Positions 7,127 through 15,173 of a DNA stretch of 64,000 bases are shown one piece after another. Numbering within the stretch: the first letter of the stretch is position 1; every line of letters begins with the position of its first letter. The notes under the pieces were generated by a model that saw only the letters and a program-made list of their open reading frames with translations, had not been told where the DNA came from and ran no database searches. Origin of the DNA: Flavobacterium tibetense (GTDB lineage Bacteria > Bacteroidota > Bacteroidia > Flavobacteriales > Flavobacteriaceae); NCBI RefSeq assembly GCF_003293845.1, contig NZ_QLST01000007.1, positions 1-64,000 of the forward strand, given 5' to 3'. The position numbers and the translations under genes are program-made.

Positions 7127-9178
7127 TTAGTTGAAATCAGCGTCAGTAACTCCTTCGTTAATTTTAACTTCTGAAGTGATGAACTCAATTTCCATTCCTA
7201 CGTTCAGTGTAGTTTTGTATGGGAATTTTAAACCTTTCACTTCTTTGTAATCTTCAAAGTAAGTAGTTTGTGTCATTTTTTGACCCATTTGCTCCATTTC
7301 AACAGCTTCTGCAACTTTGTAACCTGATTTTACATCAAAATAATAAGTTACTTTTCCACTTTCGATTGCGTAAGCATCACCATCTTTAATCGTTTCAATT
7401 CCTTTTAAAGTAGCATTTTTGTCAGCTAGTAAAGCAAGTTCTTTAAAAGTGTTTGCATTTGCCTGCATTTCTTTTAAATCATCTCCAGTAATGTCTTGAC
7501 GTTGACCTTGCATAACAGCATAGCCTGCTTTGTCATTAACTGCAGTCTTCATTACGCTCATTCCCATTGCAGAAATTTCATTTAACATTTTGCCTTTTGC
7601 TAACTTAGTAGTCATGTTTAAAGGCGTTCCTTGTACTGTTCCACTAGACATGATAGCAACAGTTTTAACTTTCTTTAGAGCATCAACTCCACCAATATTA
7701 TCAATGTGTTTTTGGATTACTGATTGTGCAGTAACACCAGCTGGAATTTCTTTTTTAACTACTGGTTTTTCAGCTGGATTTCCAAATTTATCAAAATAGA
7801 AAATTGGTAATTTAGCATCTTTGCTTAACTTTTCTAAAGCAGGTAATACATCAGCAGCTTTTCCTGTGATCACTACTCTTGTATTTTCTGTTGAGAAATA
7901 TTTATTCGCTGCATTTTTGATGTCTTGAGCTGTAACTGCATTAATGTTTTTAATGTAGTTTTCGTAGAAGTCATCTGACAAGTTTTGTGTATACTTGTTT
8001 AATGCATAACGAGCAATTGTTGTTGGTTTTTCGATTTGCATTACGAAGTTACCTACGTATTTTGCTTTAGCATTTTTCAAATCTTCATCAGAAACTAGTT
8101 CTGTTTTAATTTTCTTTAGTTCGTTGAAAATTTCAACTACAGCGCTATCCGTTACAGTATTTCTTACAGATGAACTAGAACGGAATTTTGTAGTGTATTT
8201 TCCTGATCCAATTGATGAATAAGCACCATATGTCCAACCATGTGCTTCACGTAAGTTTAAGAACAATCTTCCTTCACCACCACCACCAAGAATTTGGTTA
8301 GCTAATAAAGCTGCGAAATAGTCTTTGTCTGTCATTTTTAAGTTAGACAAGTTTACCAAAGCAATTTCAGATTGAACTGCGTTTGAAGCATCAATGAAGT
8401 TAATTTGACTGTATTGTACGTCTTTTGGTTCTGGATAAGTTACGTTTGGCGCAATAGCTTTTCTCCATTTACCAAATAATTTTTCTACATTTTTCTTTAC
8501 GTCTTTGAATTTTACATCACCAACAACAACTAAATAAGCGTTTCCTGGCACAAAATAAGTGATGTAATTTTTTTTCACATCAGCCAAAGAGATGTTGTTT
8601 AATGTTTCTTCTGTCATGAATTCACCATTGTAGTGGTTTTTTCCATAGGTCAAAACATTTTCAACTCTACCAGCAATAGCTGTTACGCTTTTTTCATTGG
8701 CTTTTAAACCTTCGATTGCTTTTTCTTTTTCTTTGTCAAATTCTTCTTGAACTAAAAGTGGATTTAAAGCGCCATCAGCCATTAATTCCAATAAACGATT
8801 CGAGTATCTTGAAAGCCCACTTGCTGAAGCCCCAGAAGACCAGAAATTCATGTTAGCACCTAGGAAATCAATTTCTTCATTGAATGCATCTTTAGAAATG
8901 CTTTGTGTTCCGTTACCCATCATAGCACTCAATAAGCTAGAAACTCCTTTTTTGTCGCCTTCAGCGTAAGGTGCGTTGTCTAAAGTTAAGGTGTATGATA
9001 CTCTTGGTAATTTATTGTTTTCAACTACAATCACTTTCAAGCCATTTTTCATTGTGAAAGTCTGTGGCTTGTTAATGTTGATTGCTGGTGCTGGCCCTGG
9101 AAGAGGCATTTTTCTATCTTGTGCTTGCATTGTTATTGTTAAAAATAAACAGGCTGCGATATATACTATTTTTTTCAT
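7127..9178 (-). CDS. M16 family peptidase-like protein lacking the zinc motif, with C-terminal LolA-like domain
   Basis: Exported (signal peptide MKKIVYIAACLFLTITMQAQ). 683 residues. Two M16-type domains cover about residues 38-460 (FTMKNGLKVIVVEN, then GGGGEGRLFLNLREAHGWTYGAYS). Where active members carry HxxEH, this protein reads GVSSLLSAMMGNGT, so it cannot bind zinc and should be the non-catalytic partner. The last 200 residues are not M16: they contain GTVQGTPLNMTTKLAKGKM, YYFDVKSGYKV and KGLKFPYKTTLNVG, resembling LolA/outer-membrane-lipoprotein carrier folds. The active M16 gene lies only 9 nt upstream, which supports a heterodimer. Location is periplasmic or outer-membrane associated. 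Confidence 0.88.
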   Translation of the reverse strand: MKKIVYIAACLFLTITMQAQDRKMPLPGPAPAININKPQTFTMKNGLKVIVVENNKLPRVSYTLTLDNAPYAEGDKKGVSSLLSAMMGNGTQSISKDAFNEEIDFLGANMNFWSSGASASGLSRYSNRLLELMADGALNPLLVQEEFDKEKEKAIEGLKANEKSVTAIAGRVENVLTYGKNHYNGEFMTEETLNNISLADVKKNYITYFVPGNAYLVVVGDVKFKDVKKNVEKLFGKWRKAIAPNVTYPEPKDVQYSQINFIDASNAVQSEIALVNLSNLKMTDKDYFAALLANQILGGGGEGRLFLNLREAHGWTYGAYSSIGSGKYTTKFRSSSSVRNTVTDSAVVEIFNELKKIKTELVSDEDLKNAKAKYVGNFVMQIEKPTTIARYALNKYTQNLSDDFYENYIKNINAVTAQDIKNAANKYFSTENTRVVITGKAADVLPALEKLSKDAKLPIFYFDKFGNPAEKPVVKKEIPAGVTAQSVIQKHIDNIGGVDALKKVKTVAIMSSGTVQGTPLNMTTKLAKGKMLNEISAMGMSVMKTAVNDKAGYAVMQGQRQDITGDDLKEMQANANTFKELALLADKNATLKGIETIKDGDAYAIESGKVTYYFDVKSGYKVAEAVEMEQMGQKMTQTTYFEDYKEVKGLKFPYKTTLNVGMEIEFITSEVKINEGVTDADFN

Positions 9179-9187
9179 GAGTCAATC

Positions 9188-10513
9188 TTAGTTTTGAGTT
9201 TTATCAGAAGCTGGTACATAATCCAAAATCATTCTTTGGTTTGGATTTAAATATTTTTTAGCTACGGCTTGAATTTCTTCTCTTGTAATAGAACGATAGA
9301 TGTCAATTTCAGTATTGATTAAGTTGATGTCGCCATACAACATATAATAAGTAGCTAAATTGTCAGCAATACCTTCTACGTTGTCGTTACTATTTACGTA
9401 TTGATTCTCAAACTTGTTTTGTAATTTCTTATAATCGTTTTCAGAAATTAATTCTGTTTGTAATTTTACAATTTCTTCATCAATTTCTTTGATGATGTCA
9501 TCAGCTGGAGTAGCTCCCATTGGTAAGCCATAAATTAAATACATGCCATAATCTTCTTGGCTGTAGTTAAAAGCGCCAATTTGCAATGCCATTTTTTTAT
9601 CATCTACAATTTTTTTGTATAATTTAGAGCTTTTTCCGTCTGATAAATAAGATGAAATCATGTCTAAAACTCTTGCGTCACGTGTTTTCATAGAAGGGGT
9701 TCTATAACAAGTAACCATCATTGGGATTTGAATGTTTGGGTCTTCCCATTTTGCTCTGAATTGCTCAGTAATAGGAGCCTCTTCATATTTCTTTCTTTCA
9801 ACAGGAGCGCCTTTTTTGATTGGTCCAAAATAATTTTGAATCCATTCTTTTGCTTGTGCTTTGTCAAATTGTCCTGCAACTACTAATACAGCGTTATTTG
9901 GCACATAGAATTTTTTGTTAAAAGCCATAAACTCCTCTAAAGTTGCAGCATCTAAATGCTCCATTTCTCCAATGGTTGTCCAGCGATATGGATGTGCTTT
10001 GAACATGTTTTCTTTTACGGCTTTGATTAAGTTTCCGTAAGGTTGGTTGTCCACACGAAGTCTTTTTTCTTCTTTTACAACTTCATTTTGAGTATCTACA
10101 CCGATTTGATTGATTACTGGATGCATTAATCTTTCAGATTCCATCCACAATGCTAATTCTAAATTGTTTGACGGGAAGATTTCGTAATAGTACGTTCTAT
10201 CGTCTGTAGTATTTGCATTGTTAGTTCCACCGTTAGCTGTAACTAATTTGAACCATTCTCCGCGTTCAATATTTTTTGTTCCTTCAAATAATAAATGTTC
10301 AAAAAAGTGCGCCATTCCAGTTCTGTCTGGTTGTTCGTCTTTAGCGCCTACATGATACATTACTGATGTAATAACAACAGGAGCTGAATTGTCTTGGTGT
10401 AGCACCACGTGAAGGCCATTGTCAAGTTTGTACTCTTCAAAGGTTACTTTTTGAGCTGTAGCTGTGCCGCCTAGTATAAGTGCAGTACCCAAAGCCATTA
10501 AAGATTTTTTCAT
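9188..10513 (-). CDS. M16 family zinc metallopeptidase (active subunit)
   Basis: Periplasmic insulinase/pitrilysin-like peptidase. 441 residues with signal peptide MKKSLMALGTALILGGTATA. The inverted zinc motif HFFEH is at residues 69-73, with the third ligand Glu in EVVKEEKR (about residue 148). The M16 C-terminal domain follows, including YGLPMGATPADDIIKEID. It is the first gene of a two-gene operon with the zinc-motif-lacking partner, as in M16B heterodimers of other bacteria where one subunit supplies the metal site and the other the substrate-binding half. Likely role: degradation of peptides in the periplasm. Confidence 0.92.
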   Translation of the reverse strand: MKKSLMALGTALILGGTATAQKVTFEEYKLDNGLHVVLHQDNSAPVVITSVMYHVGAKDEQPDRTGMAHFFEHLLFEGTKNIERGEWFKLVTANGGTNNANTTDDRTYYYEIFPSNNLELALWMESERLMHPVINQIGVDTQNEVVKEEKRLRVDNQPYGNLIKAVKENMFKAHPYRWTTIGEMEHLDAATLEEFMAFNKKFYVPNNAVLVVAGQFDKAQAKEWIQNYFGPIKKGAPVERKKYEEAPITEQFRAKWEDPNIQIPMMVTCYRTPSMKTRDARVLDMISSYLSDGKSSKLYKKIVDDKKMALQIGAFNYSQEDYGMYLIYGLPMGATPADDIIKEIDEEIVKLQTELISENDYKKLQNKFENQYVNSNDNVEGIADNLATYYMLYGDINLINTEIDIYRSITREEIQAVAKKYLNPNQRMILDYVPASDKTQN

Positions 10514-10662
10514 AAATTAATATTTAGTTTTAGTAATTCCTTTATAAGACGCAATTTCTGAAAAATGTTACAATTTGAGCCTGTAAAATTATTTTTTTTT
10601 GTTAAAATTGCTTTTTTTAAAACTTTTTTATAATTGAGTGTTTTTCATTTCATAAATAGTTG

Positions 10663-10670
10663 TATATTTG
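10663..10670 (+). promoter_or_regulatory. -7 element for rplU-rpmA
   Basis: TATATTTG, a perfect TAnnTTTG match, 33 nt upstream of the rplU ATG. The nearest TTG (10634-10636) is 26 nt away, longer than usual. Confidence 0.6.
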
Positions 10671-10703
10671 CGCTCTTGAAAAATTAACTAAATTCATATT
10701 CGT

Positions 10704-11123
10704 ATGTATGCAATCGTAGAGATAGCAGGGCAACAATTTAAAGTAAGCAAAGACCAAAAGGTTTATGTTCACCGTTTAGCTTCAGAAGAAGGTTCGAAAA
10801 TTTCTTTCGACAAAGTTCTTTTGTTAGATGATAATGGTAGCGTAACTTTAGGCGCCCCAGCTGTAGAAGGTGCTTCTGTAGAAGCCAAAGTGTTACAACA
10901 CTTAAAAGGTGATAAAGTAATCGTTTTCAAAAAGAAAAGAAGAAAAGGTTACAAAAAGAAAAATGGTCACAGACAATCTTTAACTCAAATTGTAATTGAA
11001 GGTATCGTTGCAGGAGGAGCTAAGAAGAAAGCTACTAAAAAAGCAGAAGTTGAAGTAGCGGAAGTAACTGAAGAAGTGAAACCAAAAGCTAAAGCAACTA
11101 AAGCAAAAAAAACTGAAGAATAA
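10704..11123 (+). CDS. rplU: 50S ribosomal protein L21 (bL21) with acidic/lysine tail
   Basis: Large-subunit ribosomal protein. Residues 1-103 are canonical bL21 ([19 protein letters not shown], then [16 protein letters not shown]). A further 35 or so residues rich in Ala, Lys and Glu ([14 protein letters not shown] and on) form a disordered tail typical of Bacteroidota ribosomal proteins. The total of 139 compares with 103 in E. coli. rpmA follows 18 nt downstream, the standard rplU-rpmA pair. Confidence 0.97.
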   Translation: MYAIVEIAGQQFKVSKDQKVYVHRLASEEGSKISFDKVLLLDDNGSVTLGAPAVEGASVEAKVLQHLKGDKVIVFKKKRRKGYKKKNGHRQSLTQIVIEGIVAGGAKKKATKKAEVEVAEVTEEVKPKAKATKAKKTEE

Positions 11124-11141
11124 CATTTAAAATATAACGTC

Positions 11142-11402
11142 ATGGCTCACAAGAAAGGTGTCGGTAGTTCTAAGAATGGTAGAGAATCAGAATCGAAACG
11201 TTTAGGCGTTAAGATTTATGGTGGTCAAGCTGCAATTGCAGGTAACATCATTGTTAGACAAAGAGGATCAAAACACAACCCAGGTGAAAATGTTTACATG
11301 GGGAAAGATCATACATTACATGCAAAAGTTGACGGAGTAGTAAAATTCCAGAAAAAAGGGGAGAACAAATCATATGTATCTGTTGTTCCTTTCGAAGCAT
11401 AA
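11142..11402 (+). CDS. rpmA: 50S ribosomal protein L27 (bL27)
   Basis: Large-subunit protein near the peptidyl transferase centre. 86 residues: [20 protein letters not shown] followed by [21 protein letters not shown] and the [12 protein letters not shown] signature. The N-terminus begins directly with MAHKKG, without the cleavable extension found in Firmicutes. Co-transcribed with rplU and followed by a strong terminator. Confidence 0.98.
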   Translation: MAHKKGVGSSKNGRESESKRLGVKIYGGQAAIAGNIIVRQRGSKHNPGENVYMGKDHTLHAKVDGVVKFQKKGENKSYVSVVPFEA

Positions 11403-11422
11403 CTGTTTGATAAAACTTAGAT

Positions 11423-11451
11423 AAAAAGCCTCTAATTTACTGAGGCTTTTT
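11423..11451 (+). terminator. Terminator of rplU-rpmA
   Basis: A 10-bp perfect stem AAAAAGCCTC / GAGGCTTTTT with a 9-nt loop and a trailing T/A-rich run. Confidence 0.85.
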
Positions 11452-11485
11452 ATTAATTTTTTGGGTAATATTTATTCCAAATGTT

Positions 11486-11515
11486 TTGCAAATAAAGTCC
11501 AATTGGCTATATTTG
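11486..11515 (+). promoter_or_regulatory. Promoter for tRNA-Leu
   Basis: TTG (11486-11488), 19-nt spacer, TATATTTG (11508-11515): an ideal Bacteroidota promoter. The 14 nt CTATATTTGCACCC are identical to those before tRNA-Phe at 42820-42833. Confidence 0.8.
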
Positions 11516-11535
11516 CACCCATAATTACAACCACT

Positions 11536-11617
11536 GCGGGTGTGGTGAAATTGGTAGACACGCCAGACTTAGGATCTGGTGCCGCAAGGTGTGAAGGTTC
11601 GAGTCCTTTCACCCGCA
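11536..11617 (+). tRNA. tRNA-Leu (anticodon UAG)
   Basis: 82 nt. Acceptor stem GCGGGTG pairs with CACCCGC (11610-11616), discriminator A. The D-arm includes GGTAGACACGCC. The anticodon loop is CTTAGGA within stem CCAGA/TCTGG, so the anticodon is TAG (11570-11572), decoding CUA and other CUN codons. The T-arm has the GGTTCGAGTCC motif. The 3' CCA is not encoded. It has its own promoter and terminator. Confidence 0.97.
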
Positions 11618-11627
11618 CAAAATTTGT

Positions 11628-11658
11628 AAACCTAAGATATATTTTATATCTTAGGTTT
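11628..11658 (+). terminator. Terminator after tRNA-Leu
   Basis: A perfect 14-bp stem AAACCTAAGATATA / TATATCTTAGGTTT with a 3-nt loop, followed by TTTATTTT. Confidence 0.9.
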
Positions 11659-11684
11659 TTTATTTTATGGTCAAACCGATTAAG

Positions 11685-12566
11685 ATGAATTGTAAAATTC
11701 CCTTTCTATTTATACTTTTTGCTTTAATTTCATTTACAAGTTGTCTTTATGGACAGCAAAATCAAGAGCAAAGAAAAAAGCATGTTGGTGTTTATACACT
11801 AAATCCAAATGTATTACATTTGAACAAAGTTTATATGCCAATTGGTACTAAAAAAGAGTTACTGAAAAAGGGCTGGGTTTTAACTGAAAAAAAAGTTGGG
11901 TTAGAATATCAACGAACATTGGTAAATGATACCCTTATCACTTCGAAACAAGACAGTCTTATAAATGTTGTTCAAAAGTGGAGGTTAGAGAACATCACGC
12001 CATCTACTACAGAAATAGGTAAAATTTATTTAAATCCAGTATATTTTACAAACGACTTTGATGATAAACTAAATTCAATTGGATATATTGTAATTCCAGT
12101 AAATGAGAAAGCAACATTTACTCATACTTATACGAGATGGAGTGCTATTACAATTCCTTTTTCTATTCGTCCAGCAATAAATGGTAAATTAAGAAGTCAG
12201 GTTACCAGTGAGTTTAAAATTGGAACTGCCTTCAGTTTAAATCATGATTGGTTGATTTATAGAAATCGAAGAATGGAAATGAAAAAAAGCACGTATGGTT
12301 TTTCTGCAGGACTGGGTTTTGGTTTAGGACGCGTTGAGTTAAATAACGATTCGACTAGTCTGTCAAATGCAAATTATACTAGTGAAGAAGAAGGTCTTAT
12401 TTTTTTTATTACACCTGGTGTTGGTCTTAATGTTAGAGGGTTTAAAGTTCTTGGGTTTTTAGGATGGGATGTTGGCTTGACTAAAAACACGAATGACTGG
12501 AATTATAACCAAAAGCCATATTTAGGAGTTGGAATAGGGTTTGATTTTTGGACACTAAAAAAATAA
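11685..12566 (+). CDS. Exported protein of unknown function, possible outer-membrane beta-barrel
   Basis: I do not recognise a family. From the ATG at 11685 it has 293 residues; an in-frame ATG at 11667 sits in the tail of the tRNA terminator and is less likely. A signal peptide of about 25 residues (MNCKIPFLFILFALISFTSC) ends in a possible lipobox Cys or is cleaved after YGQ. The C-terminal half contains alternating strands with Gly-rich turns (SAGLGFGLGRVEL, NVRGFKVLGFLGWDVGLT) and ends LGVGIGFDFWTLKK, as in small outer-membrane barrels. The amidohydrolase gene follows after 34 nt, so the two may form a unit. Confidence 0.6.
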   Translation: MNCKIPFLFILFALISFTSCLYGQQNQEQRKKHVGVYTLNPNVLHLNKVYMPIGTKKELLKKGWVLTEKKVGLEYQRTLVNDTLITSKQDSLINVVQKWRLENITPSTTEIGKIYLNPVYFTNDFDDKLNSIGYIVIPVNEKATFTHTYTRWSAITIPFSIRPAINGKLRSQVTSEFKIGTAFSLNHDWLIYRNRRMEMKKSTYGFSAGLGFGLGRVELNNDSTSLSNANYTSEEEGLIFFITPGVGLNVRGFKVLGFLGWDVGLTKNTNDWNYNQKPYLGVGIGFDFWTLKK

Positions 12567-12600
12567 AACAAATAGGAATTAATCATATGTAATTTAAAAT

Positions 12601-13959
12601 ATGAAGCAAAGAGAACTAGTTTTTACGCGTATTACTAAAAGAGCAAAAGTTTTATTTTGTATGGTTTTTTTATGTAACTGGCTTAATGCTCAGCAACATA
12701 ATAAAGAAATACTATTTGAAAATGTATCTGTTTTTGATGGTAAAAATGAATTGATATTAACTAATCAGCATGTTTTAATATCAGGAAATAAGATTGCATT
12801 AATATCTAAAACAGCTCTCCCAAAAAATGACAACATGATTGTTATTGACGGAAAGGGGAAAACATTAATCCCTGGTTTAATTGATGTTCACGTTCATATG
12901 ATTTTTGGAGCATTGTCTATGAAAGATATGATGGATCCAAATTTGAAACCTGAAAATTTATTAATGAAAGTTGTGCCAGAAGCCAAAAAAATGCTGTTAC
13001 GAGGCTTTACTTCTGTGCGGGATGTTGGCGGACCTTCTTTTCAACTAAAACAATCTATAGATGATGGTACTATACAAGGACCTCGTATTTGGCCTTCGGG
13101 AGCAATGATTAGCCAAACTTCTGGTCACGGAGATTTACGTTTGCCTGAAGAACGTTCACGTCGATTTTTTGGACCTATATCTAAAGCTGAAAATTTCGGA
13201 GCTTCATTTATAGCAGATGGAACTGCAGAGGTGTTAACTGCAGTAAGAGAAAATCTTAGATTTGGAGCAAGTCAAATCAAATTAATGGCCGGTGGAGGAA
13301 CTTCTTCTGCTTATGATCCTGTAGATGTAACTCAGTATACACTAGAGGAAATGAAAGCGGCTGTAGAAGCTGCAGAAGATTGGGGAACTTATGTAACCGT
13401 CCATGCATATACACCTAGAGCGGTAAGAAAAGCAATTGACGCAGGTGTAAAGTGCATTGAGCACGGTCAATTACTTGATAAGTCTACTTTAAAACTAATA
13501 AAACGAAAAGGTATTTGGTTGAGCTGTCAAAATTTAATTGACAATACTCCTGAAATGAGCGAACTCAGAAAAGAAAAACGCAAACCCGTTGTAGACGGAC
13601 AAAAAATGATATGGCCTTTGGCAAAAAAAATGAAAATTAAATTGGCTTGGGGAACAGATTTTTTATTCGAACCATGGTTAAATGAAGAGCAAAATTCCTA
13701 TCTCCTAAAATTAAAAGAATGGTTTACACCATACGAAATTTTAAAAATGGTAACTCATGATAATGCACAGTTATTGAGTTTGTCTGGTAATAGAAGTCCT
13801 TACCCTGGTGAGTTGGGAGTAATAAAACAAGGCGCACTAGCAGATCTAATATTAATTGATGGAAACCCATTAGAAGATATTGATTTGATTGCACAACCGA
13901 ATGATAAATTTCTTGTGATACTAAAAGATGGACGAGTGGAGAAAAATTTGTTAGAATAA
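12601..13959 (+). CDS. Exported amidohydrolase family protein (imidazolonepropionase/prolidase-like)
   Basis: Metal-dependent hydrolase of the amidohydrolase superfamily. 452 residues with an N-terminal hydrophobic segment ending LNAQQ that looks like a signal peptide (the basic first 20 residues make it unusually long). Metal ligands: the HxH motif in LIDVHVHM, a Lys region QIKLMAGGGTSS, His in VTVHAYTPRAV and IEHGQLL, and the final Asp in LAWGTDFLFEP. Family members cleave Xaa-Pro dipeptides, cyclic amides or other C-N bonds; the substrate is not predictable here. The end LADLILIDGNPLEDI is typical of the superfamily beta-sandwich. Confidence 0.87.
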   Translation: MKQRELVFTRITKRAKVLFCMVFLCNWLNAQQHNKEILFENVSVFDGKNELILTNQHVLISGNKIALISKTALPKNDNMIVIDGKGKTLIPGLIDVHVHMIFGALSMKDMMDPNLKPENLLMKVVPEAKKMLLRGFTSVRDVGGPSFQLKQSIDDGTIQGPRIWPSGAMISQTSGHGDLRLPEERSRRFFGPISKAENFGASFIADGTAEVLTAVRENLRFGASQIKLMAGGGTSSAYDPVDVTQYTLEEMKAAVEAAEDWGTYVTVHAYTPRAVRKAIDAGVKCIEHGQLLDKSTLKLIKRKGIWLSCQNLIDNTPEMSELRKEKRKPVVDGQKMIWPLAKKMKIKLAWGTDFLFEPWLNEEQNSYLLKLKEWFTPYEILKMVTHDNAQLLSLSGNRSPYPGELGVIKQGALADLILIDGNPLEDIDLIAQPNDKFLVILKDGRVEKNLLE

Positions 13960-13978
13960 TCAATTTATTTAAAAATCT

Positions 13979-14419
13979 TTACTCCAAAGGACGCAACGTA
14001 TTACTAAAAGTAATCAAGTATTTCGCTTTGCCTTCTTTGTACTCCTTTTTGATATAAATGAATTTATGTTGTTGTGCTTTTTTCGTTTCAATAACAAGTT
14101 CTTCTTTTGAAAAAGTATCGTTAATAATCAAATTGGAAGTATTTGTAAAGCTGAAACTAGCGGCATATTGGGTTTTTAAATTGCTAATAGGATAGCCTGA
14201 ATATACATTTTTATCATTTTGCTTGGCTATGATTTTTTCACCTTTAAATCCTTGGGTGAATATTAATACGCTTTTTGTTGGACTTGATGCGTTCATCTCT
14301 TTCAAAATGCGTTCTTTTTCTTTTTCACTTACCGATTTAAAATCATCACGTACTTGTGTGTTTGTTGGGCCACACATAATCAAAAATGGAACGAGAACTA
14401 ATAGGGCTAATTTTTTCAT
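13979..14419 (-). CDS. Lipoprotein of unknown function
   Basis: 146 residues; signal peptide MKKLALLVLVPFLIMC with a lipobox Cys at residue 16. The body shows KSVLIFTQGFKGEKI and YPISNLKTQYAASFSFTNTSNLIINDTFSK but no family I recognise. It is encoded convergently to the amidohydrolase and divergently from the GDPD gene. Probably a periplasmic-facing membrane-anchored protein; no function can be assigned. Confidence 0.75.
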   Translation of the reverse strand: MKKLALLVLVPFLIMCGPTNTQVRDDFKSVSEKEKERILKEMNASSPTKSVLIFTQGFKGEKIIAKQNDKNVYSGYPISNLKTQYAASFSFTNTSNLIINDTFSKEELVIETKKAQQHKFIYIKKEYKEGKAKYLITFSNTLRPLE

Positions 14420-14467
14420 AACATCAAGGTCTTCTTGTAAAGTAACGAATTAAAAGCTATTCTATTG

Positions 14468-14475
14468 TATATTTG
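14468..14475 (+). promoter_or_regulatory. -7 element for the GDPD gene
   Basis: TATATTTG, 17 nt before the ATG at 14493, giving a very short leader. It argues against the upstream TTG at 14487 as the translation start. Confidence 0.5.
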
Positions 14476-14492
14476 TAATGTAAATTTTGTGT

Positions 14493-15173
14493 ATGATACA
14501 ACGCATTGGTCATCGTGGAGCAGCTGGTTATATTGCCGAAAACACCATTTCTTCTTTTGAAAAAGCATTGGAATTGCATGTCGATGCCATAGAATTAGAC
14601 GTTCATATTTGTGCTTCTGGTGAATTGGTGGTTTTTCATGATTTTACTGTGGATAGATTAACCAATGGAACCGGAGAAATCAGTAAACTTACACTTCAAG
14701 AACTGAAAGCTTTACAAATTAATAATCAGTATCAAATTCCTACTTTAGAGGAAGTTTTACAATTGATTGACAAACGCTGTTGGGTGAATATAGAATTGAA
14801 AGGAAGAAATACTGCTTCTAGTGTTTTGCAATTGGTAGAGAAATACATAACTAAATTCAATTGGAAGCTGGAGCATTTTTTAATTTCAAGTTTTCAAAGA
14901 GAAGAATTGGAAACCTTGAGAAAATTAGATAGTTTTATTCCAATGGCTGTGTTAACGCAGGCTAGTGTAGAGCAAGCCATTGAGTGGGCTACAGAATTAA
15001 AAGCAAAAGCCATTCATCCTCACTTTTCTTTGCTTACCTTTGAAAATTGTTTATTGGCACAAGAAAAAGGGTTTCAGATTAATACTTGGACAGTTAATGA
15101 AAGTGCAACTATTTCTCATTTGAAACAATATCCAATTAACGGCATAATTTCAGATTTTCCAGATTTACTATGA
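14493..15173 (+). CDS. Glycerophosphodiester phosphodiesterase
   Basis: Hydrolyses glycerophosphodiesters to glycerol-3-phosphate and an alcohol. 226 residues from the ATG at 14493 (the in-frame TTG at 14487 adds only two codons). Catalytic His in IGHRGAAG and FHDFTVDRLTNGTG; metal ligands in ENTISSF and ELDVH. The C-terminal INTWTVNE and INGIISDFPDLL are family hallmarks. No signal peptide, so it acts in the cytoplasm on phospholipid breakdown products. It overlaps the next gene by 4 nt (ATGA), indicating translational coupling. Confidence 0.94.
   Translation: MIQRIGHRGAAGYIAENTISSFEKALELHVDAIELDVHICASGELVVFHDFTVDRLTNGTGEISKLTLQELKALQINNQYQIPTLEEVLQLIDKRCWVNIELKGRNTASSVLQLVEKYITKFNWKLEHFLISSFQREELETLRKLDSFIPMAVLTQASVEQAIEWATELKAKAIHPHFSLLTFENCLLAQEKGFQINTWTVNESATISHLKQYPINGIISDFPDLL

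Noticed and set aside
11461..11688. 75-codon open frame across the tRNA-Leu region
   Set aside because: It covers the tRNA, its promoter and terminator; the translated tRNA gives the familiar artefact GVVKLVDTPDLGSGAARCEG. Not a gene.
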